Made by a program: the position numbers and the translations under genes
Notes under the pieces: model-generated
The model's input: only the letters and a program-made list of their open reading frames with translations
The model's database searches: none
Told to the model about the DNA's origin: nothing
Assembly: GCA_949358305.1 (NCBI GenBank)
Contig: OX442317.1
Coordinates: 6,886,186 to 6,950,185 of the forward strand
Origin: Strigamia acuminata
Lineage: Eukaryota; Arthropoda; Chilopoda; Geophilomorpha; Linotaeniidae
Direction: 5' to 3'
DNA: 64,000 nt
Shown: positions 38,378 through 49,347 of the stretch, one piece after another
Layout of the letters: each line of letters opens with the position of its first letter
How positions within the stretch are numbered: the first letter of the stretch is position 1

Positions 38378-41300
38378 CGTTTGAAAAAACTTTATTCAAA
38401 AAAAAATAAAAACTAAAAAGTAAAATTTATTTCCAGTTGAGTGACGCTGCTCTAGTAACTCACGGGGTCCTTTGAGAAGTTGAAAGCAAAAATTATTCAT
38501 GCTTTTCTGAACCAAAATCTAACAAAAAACGTAAAGTATACAGTACATCCACGGTAAACATATTTCTTCATTACGTTGTGCAATAAAGCAAAGCTTGCTT
38601 GCTGGCGTTGCTGCTCTAATTAGCAAGTTCAAAATCCTGCGCAACCAACCACATTCTTCAATCTTTCCCAATTGACAACTTATTTAAAATAAAAATAAAA
38701 ATAAAAATAGCCCACTTTAATACTTCACTAACTAAACCACTTAATTTAAACTTTAGATAAATAACCCTTGACAGCATTTCATCTCAGAAACCACAAGGCG
38801 ACTTGCATCGACACAGCCAACATTTCATAACCATACTTTAAATACCAAAGCTTACAAAAACTCGAAAAACAGTTAAAAGCTTCCGCAAACTACAACCAAC
38901 ACGACCCCGAGTGAAAACACCATTAGAAAAAGTATAAAAATCTTCACATATTAAATATAAATTGCACACAAAACACACAAACCAAACGAACTAGAGCTTC
39001 AAAGTGAACAAACGAGCATTCAAATTACTCAACCGAGTCGAAAAACACGAACAAATTCAAATCGTCCACGTTCAAAGTTCAATGGATTTTTTTCTGCCAA
39101 CGCTGGAACATTAGGGCACCTCCACCACCACTTTCCCGCTTTTGAATTATTAAGGTTAGCATTGCATTTCGTTCTAAAGCCCTGTAAAAGCTTTGCCTTA
39201 ATAAGCGCTTGTTGTGTGCAAATTGATTTTTCCTCTTGGAATACATTATAACATGCGAATGCTAACACTTAAACGAGTGTCAGCTCCAACCCGAGTCTCG
39301 GTGCGTGAAAAGTTGAAAAGGTGCTTTTTGACTTTTTTATAAGATGACACTCACCAAGCATCACTCACCCCCCGAGACACCGATGCAACTTAATTTGCTT
39401 GGATAAACATCAACTGGCAAATGGCAAATGGCGCGCTTGCTATACACGACAGTCTCTAAAGAAATAATAATACTTGTTTTTCTTAGAAATAAAAACAAAT
39501 AAATAAATAAATAACATTTTTGTTTCGTTGACGAAAACTCGAAAATAAAGTATATACGTATAATAGTGAAGGGATAGTCAATTTTTTATAAATTTAGAAA
39601 AAAAGGAAAATAAAATAAAAAAGAAATTACATTTCTTAAAGGAGGAAAAAATGAAACATTTTTATTGTCATTTTGATTGGTTTTCTCAATATTACTTTCT
39701 TGTTACCTGCGGGATTTAAATGAATATTGGATTTCTCAAGTTGAAAACTGCGCTCCAAAGTGTGCTCCATTGGAAATGAAGATCACACTTAAAACTGTTT
39801 ATTTGTAATTGCCAGCGAAATATTTCGCCTTTGTCTTCATTTTTATTATTTAGAATTCTCCCTCAAATGTTTATTTAAAGCAAACCCCAGCCCAATTAAT
39901 TTTTTTTGTCTTTCAAACGAGCATTGCAAGTGCAAACGCAACTTTAGAGCCAACATTTGTGTGATCAGCACTTTCTCAATTCAATCTTCATATATTATTC
40001 ACTAACACATTCTCAGCACTAACAACCCCAATTTAACGGAAAAACAGCTGAACATGCCCACAACAATTACTGCAAGATTACCTAACACTTCCCAAGTGCA
40101 AGTTCACAAGTCTTAGTCACAAACTAAAGACGAATTTAACCAAACCCAACAAAACACGCAAAAAAAAGAAAAACACATCGCCACCATACACATTCGGTCC
40201 GGACATTTGTGGATTCCATTTTAGGCCTAATCTTAACTTGAATTCAAATTAAAATCTTCTAGGACCGCATATCCAAACACTATTATTGGCCTTTTTTTCT
40301 GCAAACATCCACGTGTTGATGCCCATAGTCAAATATCACTTCTTGACTCTATCTATGATCGAGTTGGCTTGACTGCAAGGCTCTATTCATGTTATACCAG
40401 TGGAGATGCCGCTCCTAAACACGCCTCACTTCAACCGCATGCCCAACAACAAATATACATCAAACAACCACTTCTCCTTAGTTGACTTACCCCTCCATTG
40501 TCCCGACCCCTAACCCCTTTCCCGTGATCCCCTCCATCACACACCAGCACGTGCCAACTACGCACTACAAAAATCAGTAAACTCAGCTGGTCGTCCAGTG
40601 AAACACTCAAAATCAAACATTTCAATTCATTACAACAATTCCACAGCTTTAAACAGTATGTGTTTCGCAATTATTTCATTCCAGTTTTATCACTGCACTT
40701 GAGACCGTCATCTCAAAGATTAAAATTCAAATTCGTTTAAAAAAAAAAAACTTTTATTTTTATTTTATTTTTTAAATATCCATAAAATCTCACACATTTC
40801 GTCAAAACAAGATGGAAATCAGATGCAAACAATTTCTCGAAAACGCATCACAATCTCCCTGGAGATTTAACGCTAACAAGGCACGCGACAACACCGATGA
40901 GCGCCAGGGCATTCTAATAGAACAGACATCTATTTAGTGGCAAACTTGATGCAACCGGGCGAGTCGTCCTAACATGTAATTAGAGAGTCCCATCTCTCTA
41001 GCGAGCTATCAAAGCACACTTTTGGAGGCGTCCCCCGTCCAACCCCAGCTTTGTGCCACGCGCTCCCAGTCTCGTTTTGATAAGCTGTTAATTCATACTT
41101 GAACCAAAACGCAACTTTTAACCTAATCGTTTTCTCAAATTTTTCCGTCTTTAAACCGGTGCTCATAATTTTTATTTTTAAAAAAATCCTTCACAGACAT
41201 AAAAGTTTATTCAGTAATTTGAGAACTTTGCTTTGATATCTTATTTCAGTAGCGCCACTTTTTTGTGACCCAGTGAGACCCCATCCATAATTTTTTTTAA

Positions 41301-42220
41301 ACATTTTATTTTTAGTTTCAAATAAAAGACTCCCCGAGTTTGTTTGATCTTAATTTTAACGTTAACGAATAAAACCCTCAAACATATTTTCCAGCGAAAA
41401 GGATAAACAAACACGAAAGAAAACTTGGGAACTTTTATTCCAAAGCAAACATACGTTTTTTCATATTTAATATATAATAACTTCATCATAATTAATTAAA
41501 TAGACAATTTTTTTCTCCTCTTTCACAAGCTCCAATTAATTTAACCTTTAATACTTGGGAATTAAAAGCAAAAAAAAAAAAAAAATGTAATTAAATATTT
41601 ACATTCTCTAAGAAAATTCTCATTTCATTTTATAAACCACCAGAAAGCAATTCAATATCCAAACACAACCAAAAAATTATAATTTGCTCCTCCTATTCCC
41701 ATGCAACAACCAAAATGATTAACAGCCCTTTTAAGCCCCATCATCTACTCCATACTCCCCCTTAAGAAATAAAAAAAAAATAAAAAATAAACCCAGCTTC
41801 TTCCATTACTTTAAAAACAAAACAAAAAAATATATAATCCATTTTCAAGCATCTCCACTTAAAAAACTCTAACTATTGTTTGCTAAAGCCTAGTCCAAAC
41901 ATGGCACAAAAGCAAGAGTATTTTTAAACTAAAAAAAAATTCCAAAACTTTACAAATACTTCAAATAGTTACACGGAATTAATAGCACGAGTCCCCACAA
42001 CACACACAAAAAGCCTCTGGACTCTTTTTCTTCATCAATTAATACCAAAATACCCTCCTGTCTTTATTAGAATTCCATAAAACCAAATAATAACAAAAAA
42101 AAGAAACATTTTGCCCGTTATTATTTCCAAATTTTCCCAATAACAAAAACAAAAACAAAAACAAAAATCCAATCAAACCAGAAAAACCAAAAACAAAATT
42201 TCAAAAGAAAAAATATTCAT
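38378..42220. other. Long non-coding stretch, proximal part of the inferred first intron
   Basis: AT-rich sequence without supportable exons. A GC-richer patch at 40860-41160 includes frames on the minus strand that resemble nothing known. A-rich simple sequences are common (for example 39480-39510, 41570-41585, 42140-42165). Confidence 0.4.
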
Positions 42221-42225
42221 CTTAC

Positions 42226-42316
42226 CTGTGTTGACTTGAGCCACAATGACGCAGACCAAGCTAATTTGCAGAAATAATCCGCAAAAAAACCGACACGTTT
42301 TATCGTCAACTCTCAT
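42226..42316 (-). CDS. First coding exon of a secreted or membrane protein (signal peptide)
   Basis: On the minus strand an ATG at 42316 in good context (ACCATGA) opens a frame of 30 codons plus one base. It ends at CACAG|GTAAG, a consensus splice donor (GT at 42225-42224). The peptide has the three parts of a signal peptide: charged MRVDDKTCR, hydrophobic FFCGLFLQISLVCVIVA, then polar QVNT. The product should therefore enter the secretory pathway. The intron is phase 1, common right after signal peptides in genes for extracellular modules such as immunoglobulin domains; that is suggestive only. The remaining gene must lie to the left, and no second exon was identified, so the protein family is unknown. 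Very short upstream ATG frames exist in the presumed 5' UTR. Confidence 0.6.
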
Positions 42317-42420
42317 GGTAAAAAAAAATCAAACCGAATAACTTGCACTTGTAAAAAAACACAACAACAAGTCAGGCCAGATGATGCTCGGACTGCGATA
42401 TACGCTGCAACACATTGAAG

Positions 42421-42460
42421 AGTGAGATAGAGAGAGAGAAAGAGAGAGAGAGCGAGCGAG
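42421..42460 (-). repeat. GA-rich simple repeat in the presumed 5' UTR
   Basis: AGAGAGAGAAAGAGAGAGAG followed by CGAGCGAG. On the transcribed (minus) strand this is CT-rich. Polypurine/polypyrimidine tracts such as this are frequent near arthropod core promoters, where GAGA-type factors bind. Its position just upstream of the start codon suggests 5' UTR or promoter-proximal sequence. Confidence 0.55.
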
Positions 42461-42599
42461 ATTGGGAGAAATATCACACCAACAGCCGATTTGATAAAGC
42501 AAAACGAAAAATTACTAATTAATCCATCCGGAGAGAAACCGGGCAACAAACTACGCACTGCGATGCGATTTCGCGGGTCAATCACCACTCATCAAACAC

Positions 42600-42790
42600 G
42601 GCACTGGATCCAAGCCCAAGTTTGCCGGCTGCACAGCAGCACCCTACTCTCGTTCTCAGGTTGTTCGCCTCGTGCACCCCTCGCCAGCGCGCGTCACGTG
42701 ACTGCAGTGACGTCAACGCGCGATGACGTGGCGGGCGATTTGCATTCAGCCCTCAGCGGCCTCTCGGCCCTAACTTCATGCTGAATCTCG
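42600..42790 (-). promoter_or_regulatory. Probable CpG-rich promoter with E-box, CRE and octamer motifs
   Basis: The most CpG-dense patch outside the Copia element. It contains TCACGTGA (42694-42701, E-box CACGTG), TGACGTCA (42708-42715, full CRE palindrome), TGACGTGG (42724-42731, CRE-like) and ATTTGCAT (42738-42745, POU octamer) within 52 bases. It lies about 380-430 bp upstream of the minus-strand start codon, a plausible promoter distance. No TATA box or unequivocal initiator was identified. Activity could also extend to the plus-strand side, where no exon was recognised. Confidence 0.5.
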
Positions 42791-45617
42791 TTTCGCCGAA
42801 TTACGCTGGGAATAGAAATCGGTCCCTAGTTATAAACCGCATGCGGTTTTCTGCACTGCCACCGCAAGCCAGGCCGGAGCTACAACTTCGACACGGGGGA
42901 GTTTCTTCATTTCCCCGCAAGATGGATCGTATTGATTGGGTGTTAGCAAAGCTGTTCGCCACACCTCGTCATGTTAACACTAGGGGGAAAAGCTGGAATA
43001 AACTCATTAGTAGAGAGATATGGGGATTATCAAGTGCGGGTGGAAATGGAAAGCGAGCAAAACTGCCAAATTTCAACCGAATGGTCATTTGTTCATTTCT
43101 TGCTAAATGCGCGACAAATCTGCTCAGATAATCACGCTGGATTGCAGTTACACCAATTGGCAACATGAAGCAAATTGCTGCTAATCACCAAATTACTTTT
43201 TAAATTGTTTGCAAGAATTTTCTCGATTTTTCCCAATTAATTTTTAAGTGTGCTTCAACTGTTGGTGCGCGTTGGGTCGGTCTGGTGGCAAATTCTGCAA
43301 ACATTTGCCACTTCAAGTCATCATTTCACTTGTTTCTTATTTGTCAACCTGCGCAATATCCATCCATTCATTTCCCCCGCAAAAAGTAGTAGGAGCATTC
43401 ATAAAGTCACGTTTAACCATAGCAGTACCAACCAAATAAAATATCCTACTCAAAAAATTTTTCCAAAAATTGATCGAAATTATTCTATTCTTTGACTATT
43501 TCAAGTTTATGAAGAAATTTAGCCAATTTGTTATTTATCGAAAGAGTATTTCAAAAATAATTGACATTGAATTCAAAAGTAGCGCGTAAACAAACGAATT
43601 TCATGAAAAAAATAATAATTTTTTAATCTGTGAATCATAACACAAATTTTCAGAAAAAAAAATTACTTATAGAGAAAAAAAAATAAAAACACTTTTGGAG
43701 TTCAAAATTGACCCTAGGTTGACCCTGGGAAAGCTAAATATAGTGCACATGCCAACTGCGACAGATACTAGAACTAAACCGGCCGCCATTTTTGAAGATA
43801 AATCGTGACAAGCAATCTGTTGTTTAAAATTCTGTTTAGTCTAAACTTTGGTTGCGAAAACACAAATATATGCTTCCGTCTAAATATTAATAATTAAGAA
43901 ACCCAATCGTGAGTACAGCATACACAAACGTATGCTTTTCCGCCTAAATATACATAATTAAGAAGCCCCAACGGCCCCTTTCTAATTAATCAAGCGTATT
44001 AAAGCGACGTATTAGTTTGTCAATCCACTACAGCATTTGCATGCTAATTGACCCACATGTTCTTATTATTAATCATTCAGAAATGACCAACAGAGATTTA
44101 AATATATAATTTCCTACCTTCATCCATTAGGACCATGATCGTAATCCCACCTGTATACGAGGCCTGCAGGACTTCCAATTTGCTGCTAAAATTATTAGAT
44201 AGAACAAAAATTAGCGTGCTATTTATACATTTATAAAAGGTACAAAAAGAATTTTAATATTATTTTTTTTATTATTTAAAAAAAAAAAAAATCCAATAAA
44301 TTTCAGCGTCATGTCAACACCTTTCAAACCCTTTCATCTCCCACAAAGACCTTTTTCTATGTAAATTTTCTTTAGCCGTTCCAAAACAATGTATTTCTTT
44401 GTCATGTAAATTTAATAGTGTCCTCTGGAGTGATAAATTAGATTCTCAGATGAGGATTACAATGGACAAATGACATGTTATCACGTTGCCTAATTTGCAA
44501 ATGACAATGATTTATCTCACACAAATTGACACCTCAATAAATCCCAATATGTACAAAAAATAAGAACTTCTAAATCCAAAGTGAAAAACTGAATAAGAAA
44601 TATGTGAAAAAAATATAAAAATAAAAATAAAAAATAAAAACTGAAATATCAAATTGAGCAAACAAAATTGGCACGTTATTTGCCTTCCAAAAACGTGATT
44701 AATTGTCTTTGTTTGACATTTGTCTTGTGGGAAGCGATGTTCAATAACTGTCAAACTTCATTTCCATGTGTTGACACGAATAAAAACAAAAGCCAATTAG
44801 TCCTACGAAAATCAGCCTTTCTAAAAGGATCTCAACCTCGTATGCAGTGTGGCATTAATGCACTCAAATAATTAGTCGCGAGCTTAATTTGCAACTAACA
44901 AAACGGGCTTTTCCACTTCAAGAAATTGTTTTAAACGAATTATCAAGAGTACACGACAATCATTCTCGAAACAGACTTGAAATACTTTTTCAAGTTGATA
45001 CCTTCGTGTGTGAGAAACAAATTACACCGTCAAATTTCTTTAAACTCCAGCAAATATTAGCCGTCACGTTTCCCTTCAAACCAATCGTGATGCTGTCAAT
45101 TCCCCTCAAAGACATGCTTAATCTCTTTAGCATATTCGTGCAAACGTCAATTAATTAAAAGCATCGATCCAAAAGAAAAACTTTATTCCGACAACTGTGA
45201 ATCCCCATTCCCTGCAAACTTTGCGCTGTGTTAAATTCTCGCAAAACAAAGCTACAAACACCTCCAAAGATCCCACTAGATAAGTGAATATTCAAAGTCT
45301 AATCTTTTAAACACAAACATTTTAAAATTGTAATAATTAATTAGGGGCTTTGAGTACTCGAATCAAAACTTAACATTTGCAGATTTCGATGTTAAAAAGG
45401 CGATCCTTTAATTAATTTAATTAACATTTCTTTTTTTTGTGCTTTTTTCTCACATTTCTTGCTAACAGTTTTTGACAGTTGTATACAAGCGCGCTTTTCA
45501 AATGATGCGATTCAAATGCAAATTACATTCACACCCCTTCCGTAATTAGTTTACCGTGCCTATTCGGCGTAAGCTGGGTATCTCGTCTCCCCTCTATTCC
45601 CGCTCCTGGGATTCCTA
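42791..45617. other. Upstream non-coding stretch
   Basis: GC is moderately raised to about 43100, with a 117-codon open frame (42778..43131, plus) of no known family. Beyond that it is AT-rich. It holds an imperfect tandem duplication at 43861..43974 and A runs near 44280-44292. No supportable gene. Confidence 0.4.
43861..43974 (+). repeat. Imperfect tandem duplication, 62-bp offset
   Basis: CACAAATATATGCTTCCGTC with following TAAATATTAATAATTAAGAA (43861..43909) recurs diverged at 43923..43974. No element termini were found. Confidence 0.6.
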
Positions 45618-45742
45618 GCTGCATTCAAAACGTCGTTTCACAAGTGTTAGTTGTTTGTGTTTTTATTTTGTGATGTTAAAAGATACAAAAAAATACAAAA
45701 AAAATACAAAATACACCTAAAACACGACTTTTTGAATGCAGT
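45618..45742. mobile_element. Tc1-like MITE, 125 bp, TA target duplication
   Basis: The left end GCTGCATTCAAAACGTCGTT and right end AACACGACTTTTTGAATGCA plus GT form inverted repeats. TA lies outside both ends (45616-45617 and 45743-45744). Both ends match the larger Tc1 relic at 37941..38377, so this is a deletion derivative of the same family. It is AT-rich with no coding capacity. Confidence 0.8.
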
Positions 45743-46435
45743 TAGTTAGTTTCTGTGGTCTTTCCCGAACTCCAAGCTACTGGGTGGCCCAAATAAAACT
45801 GGCCCGACAATACAAGGAGGGGTACTAAAGGTGTCTCAAAAAATTGTTTACATTGTTCAATTAAATATATGTCAATCATTAGTTGTGGGCAGTGTTGTTT
45901 GATTAACGTTTCTGGTGCAGTTTTCTCCGCTCTTTCGTTTGGCGTTTAGCTTTTGACGATCCGAGCTTTCATTCTCGAAATATTTGCGATTTTAATCAAT
46001 TTCTGTCCCAATTCGCCAAGTTTGATTGCACTACTCATTCCTGAATTTCATATTTTGTGGAATATAAAAAAATGACATTAAATTGAGAAGTTTTCTAAAA
46101 CTTCCAAGCACTTTTTGCAAAACTTGCTTTTTAGCCTGTAGACTATCTATGAAACGATAGATAAATATCCCAGATTTAGACTTTTTCATGTAGGTTCACT
46201 TGTTTTCGGCCCATAAAAAACTGCTTATATTTGCATAAAAATCCATAAAAAACAGCTTGTAGAGACTCCCTCTAGAACGGCACAGACACGTCCAGCAAAA
46301 GAGCCCTTTCTAGTTCAATATTTACATTTCCCCCATCCCATTCAAAGAAAATCGTACTCCATCTTCACGACTCCTTTTCCCTCCCTTATATCTAAAACGA
46401 CTGCAACTTTAAAATCAGTTTTATTTTTATCCAAC
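45743..46435. other. Non-coding stretch
   Basis: No gene was seen. CTGGGTGGCCCAAATAAAAC near 45780 resembles a mariner-type terminus, but no opposite end was found. Confidence 0.35.
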
Positions 46436-46560
46436 AGATGGCGCCAGAATATACAAAATAAAACCCCAAATTCTCCTTCCAAACAAAATAGAAAGAAAAC
46501 GGGCTAATAGATGGCAGCACTTGATGCTCAAACCACACCAACACCACCACAGATGGCGCT
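46436..46560 (+). promoter_or_regulatory. Cluster of three AGATGGC(GC) motifs
   Basis: AGATGGCGCCAG (46436), AGATGGCAGC (46509) and AGATGGCGCT (46551) occur on the same strand within 125 bp. The core matches the A-G-R-K-G-G-C part of the CTCF consensus. It is about 4 kb upstream of the inferred promoter, a plausible insulator position. AGATGGCGC is also a frequent word in some arthropod genomes, so function is speculative. Confidence 0.3.
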
Positions 46561-46783
46561 AACACCCAACAGCGTGCAGAAACCTCATCTTGTGTGTCAC
46601 CCTAATTCAGCAGTCGGTGCAGCACCCGCAACTTCCAAAATGAACAATTTCAGAACTGATATCTCAAAAAACCTTCAACGCAATAAATAAACATTACAAA
46701 AAAATAAGTCGAGAGATCTGGGGAAAAAGTCCCATTAAAGCAAAACAACACAACCGAGGCGTGTCATCTAGCGCGAAGAAATC

Positions 46784-46916
46784 TACCGCGACACGAATCT
46801 ACCGCGACTTTGGAAACTGCGACTACATATATTTTAGGTTTAATTCCTAAGAAGGGCTAACAAGGGGGGGGGGGGGGCTGGTAAAAAACCATTTTTTGAG
46901 CCGGCTTGTCGCGGTA
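46784..46916. repeat. TACCGCGACA repeats around a 14-base poly(G)
   Basis: TACCGCGACA at 46784 and TACCGCGACT at 46800 are in direct orientation, with the inverse TGTCGCGGTA at 46907-46916. An uninterrupted run of 14 G lies between them (46864..46877). Possible termini of a small palindromic element, but no target duplication is evident. Confidence 0.5.
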
Positions 46917-48290
46917 CATTGTTGTCGAGATGTGCAGCCCCACACAACCATGTCCAAAGAGAGATAAATAAGTAAACAACAAGTCAAGTATTACTTAGCA
47001 AAATGCTGACCATTGCTGACCGGCGAGAGGCTTAACATTTCTGCGCTACTATAAAATTCCGCAAGATGTAAAAGGTGTGAGCATCTCTGGAGACTTGTCT
47101 CAAAATGGTGTGGTAGGTAAGTTAATAAAATATTTAGATGGAGATCAAAAGACCCCAAAGTGAACTTTGCTCAACTTATATTCAACAAAATTTCATTAGA
47201 AAATATAAAAATGTTTAAAAAAAAAAAAATGTTTTGAAAAAGAAAAATTCTTTTATTAGTGTCTTTTGAAATGTTGCCCACAGAATATGAGAATTGTAGT
47301 TGCTTTCATTCACGCGATTCTTGCAAAATGTTAATACTTCCTTACTGCCCCCTTATGCTCGGATCAATATTTTTAAATAAAGTTCAGAGCCTTGACTCGT
47401 ATCCAAAAGGATTAAACATTTATTTCTTGCGTGTTAATTAACATATTTAGAGAGAAGAGAGTGAGTAATCATTGCAAACTCAGGGGCACACCCAGTTAAA
47501 ATAGAAACTGCCAACTTGCATTTAACACCAGCTCCAAAAACAAAAGAAAAATATTTTTTTTTATAAAAAAAATTGATGTTTTGATATTCAAAATTAATTC
47601 AAACTAATCTTCCTAAAATTAAAGAAATTCCTTAATTCCATAATCGGATTTAATAATCCTCTAAAACCAACGAACAAACAAAAACAACTGTTGTCTAGAG
47701 TAAAATCTCAAGTACCCATCAGTACTATGCGGATGGACATTGGAGATTTACATCTCGAGATCTGTAAACCTTGGAAAAACAACTTTCCTTTTAATAACAT
47801 TAAATTCTTACCGGTTAGTTTCGAGTTAGCATTTTTCCTATCAATACTATTGAATACCAATACATAAAACAAATTTGAGTGTTCTAGGAAATTTAGACAC
47901 TCAAAGATTAGTGTTGTTTGTGACGTGGACAAAAAAATCGTTACTGTATTGTGACTGTGGCGAGTTCCGTTCCGAGAACGGGTTCGCAAGTCCAGCAAAG
48001 GTGTATGTTAAATCTCAACTCAAATTTATTTATTTGATTGATTAAACTTGCTTGTAATTTACAATTTAACTGGATTTAAACTTATGTTCGCACAAAATGA
48101 AAAGACATGCGTATGCGTTGCTTTACATTCGAACAGTGATTTATTCTTGTACAAAACAAAGAAATTCGAGAACAACAAATTTTAATCTGCAATACTCAGA
48201 ATTCTCATATATTGCAGTCGCAGGTACAGACTCGGGCAACTATGCTACCCCAGCGGACAAAACGACGCACTAAGTTAGGGGATTTCATAC
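46917..48290. other. Non-coding stretch
   Basis: No supportable gene. Poly-A runs lie at 47218-47229. A GC-richer segment at 47940-48290 might be a decayed LTR when read on the minus strand (it includes an AATAAATC signal near 48140). No partner or target duplication supports this. Confidence 0.35.
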
Positions 48291-48330
48291 TAAAGTCGAA
48301 ATAACTAAGGTCGAAATTATCCCTTTTCAA
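48291..48330 (+). repeat. Short tandem repeat at the foldback insertion site, left part
   Basis: ACTAAAGTCGAAATA followed by ACTAAGGTCGAAATTA. Equivalent units (GACTAAGGGCGAAATG, ATTAAAGTCGAAATA) continue on the other side of the foldback at 49348..49387. The foldback therefore appears to have inserted into a small tandem array of about 15-bp units. Confidence 0.6.
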
Positions 48331-48671
48331 AAAATATTTTCTTACAAGGAGACCGCAAGAGTGTGTAATCCACAATTGTTAAAATTGTTTGTAAATAAAG
48401 CATTCACATCACCTAAACAATCTATTTTTCTCATATTAAAATGCACCTCTCTCTCACATTGTTACAAACAGTAACAACACACAGGATTCCTTACTGTGTG
48501 TTGAAACACCATTTTTTGATATTTTGAGTAAAAAAGTCAAGTGTAGCACTACATTTGGTGATTAGCCTGTTCAAACCTTACTCTGGAACCCAGGTAATTT
48601 GATATCACATGACATATGACATCACAACTTTGTTCACCAACATGACTGCCTGCATGAAGCAACAATAGTGT

Positions 48672-48742
48672 GTTGTGGTGGCTCAGTGGTTAAGGTAATG
48701 AATCAGGAATCTTTTCACACAGGTTCAAATCCTGTTGTCGGT
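48672..48742 (+). ncRNA. tRNA-like (tRNA-Ser/Leu-type) sequence in left arm
   Basis: TGGCTCAGTGGTTAAGG matches the Pol III A box and GGTTCAAATCC matches the B box exactly. The 5-bp ACAGG/CCTGT arm encloses a TTCAAAT loop, as in a T arm. The GTGG...TTAAGG start resembles tRNA-Ser/Leu. The D and anticodon stems do not fold cleanly and the variable arm is short, so it is a tRNA-derived promoter or SINE-like head rather than a functional tRNA. A T-rich run follows within about 10 bases, a possible Pol III terminator. Confidence 0.6.
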
Positions 48743-48937
48743 AAAAATTTTTGCTTTTATTTTTGCTTTATTTTTAGCAGTAAAGTTAATGTTTGTTATT
48801 TTATATTTTTTTAAAATTTTTTTTTATAATTTTAATTATATTAAATTAATTAATTAAAATTTTTTAAAAACAAATATAAAATAACAAACATTAACTTTAC
48901 TGCTAAAAATAAAGAAAAAATAAAAGTAAAAATTTTC

Positions 48938-49008
48938 ACCGACAACAGGATTTGAACCTGTGTGGAAAGATTCCTGGTTCATTGCCTTAACCACTGAGCC
49001 ACCACAAC
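48938..49008 (-). ncRNA. tRNA-like sequence in right arm
   Basis: Mirror copy of 48672..48742 on the minus strand with the same B-box and A-box words. The two units point toward the element centre. T-rich sequence downstream on the minus strand would again offer termination. Differences from the left copy are few. Confidence 0.6.
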
Positions 49009-49347
49009 ACACTATTGTTGCTTCATGCAGGCAGTCATGTTGGTGAACAAAGTTGTGATGTCATATGTCATGTGATATCAAATTAACTGGGTTCCAGAGT
49101 AAGGTTTGAACAGGCTAATCACCAAATGTAGTGCTACACTTGACCTTTTTACTCAAAATATCAAAAAATGGTGTTTCAACACACAGTAAGGAATCCTGTG
49201 TGTTGTTACTGTTTGTAACAATGTGAGAGAGAGGTGCATTTTAATATGAGAAAAATAGATTGCTTAGGTGATGTGAATGCTTTATTTACAAACAATTTTA
49301 ACAATTGCGGATTACACACTCTTGCGGTCTCCTTGTTAGTCGTATGT

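Larger units (their letters stand above)
48345..49335. mobile_element. 991-bp foldback (near-perfect palindromic) transposable element
   Basis: CAAGGAGACCGC at 48345 is mirrored by GCGGTCTCCTTG ending at 49335. TTA flanks both ends (48342-48344 and 49336-49338), giving a 3-bp target duplication. Every landmark checked is symmetric about 48840, so the arms of about 490 bp have matching lengths with only scattered mismatches (for example CCAGGTAATT versus CCAGTTAATT). The centre is a short AT-rich segment. A 3-bp TTA duplication fits PIF/Harbinger-type non-autonomous elements; superfamily remains inference. No protein is encoded. Each arm carries one tRNA-like Pol III unit. Transcription across the whole element would give a hairpin of nearly 500 bp. 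Confidence 0.85.

Noticed and set aside
42313-42588. 91-codon minus frame ending in TGA that overlaps the signal-peptide ATG, considered as an upstream ORF
   Set aside because: Its first codon is GTG and it contains no ATG at all, so it is not a conventional upstream ORF.
48672-48742. Functional tRNA-Ser or tRNA-Leu gene
   Set aside because: D and anticodon stems do not fold properly and the sequence lies within a transposable-element arm in two mirror copies.
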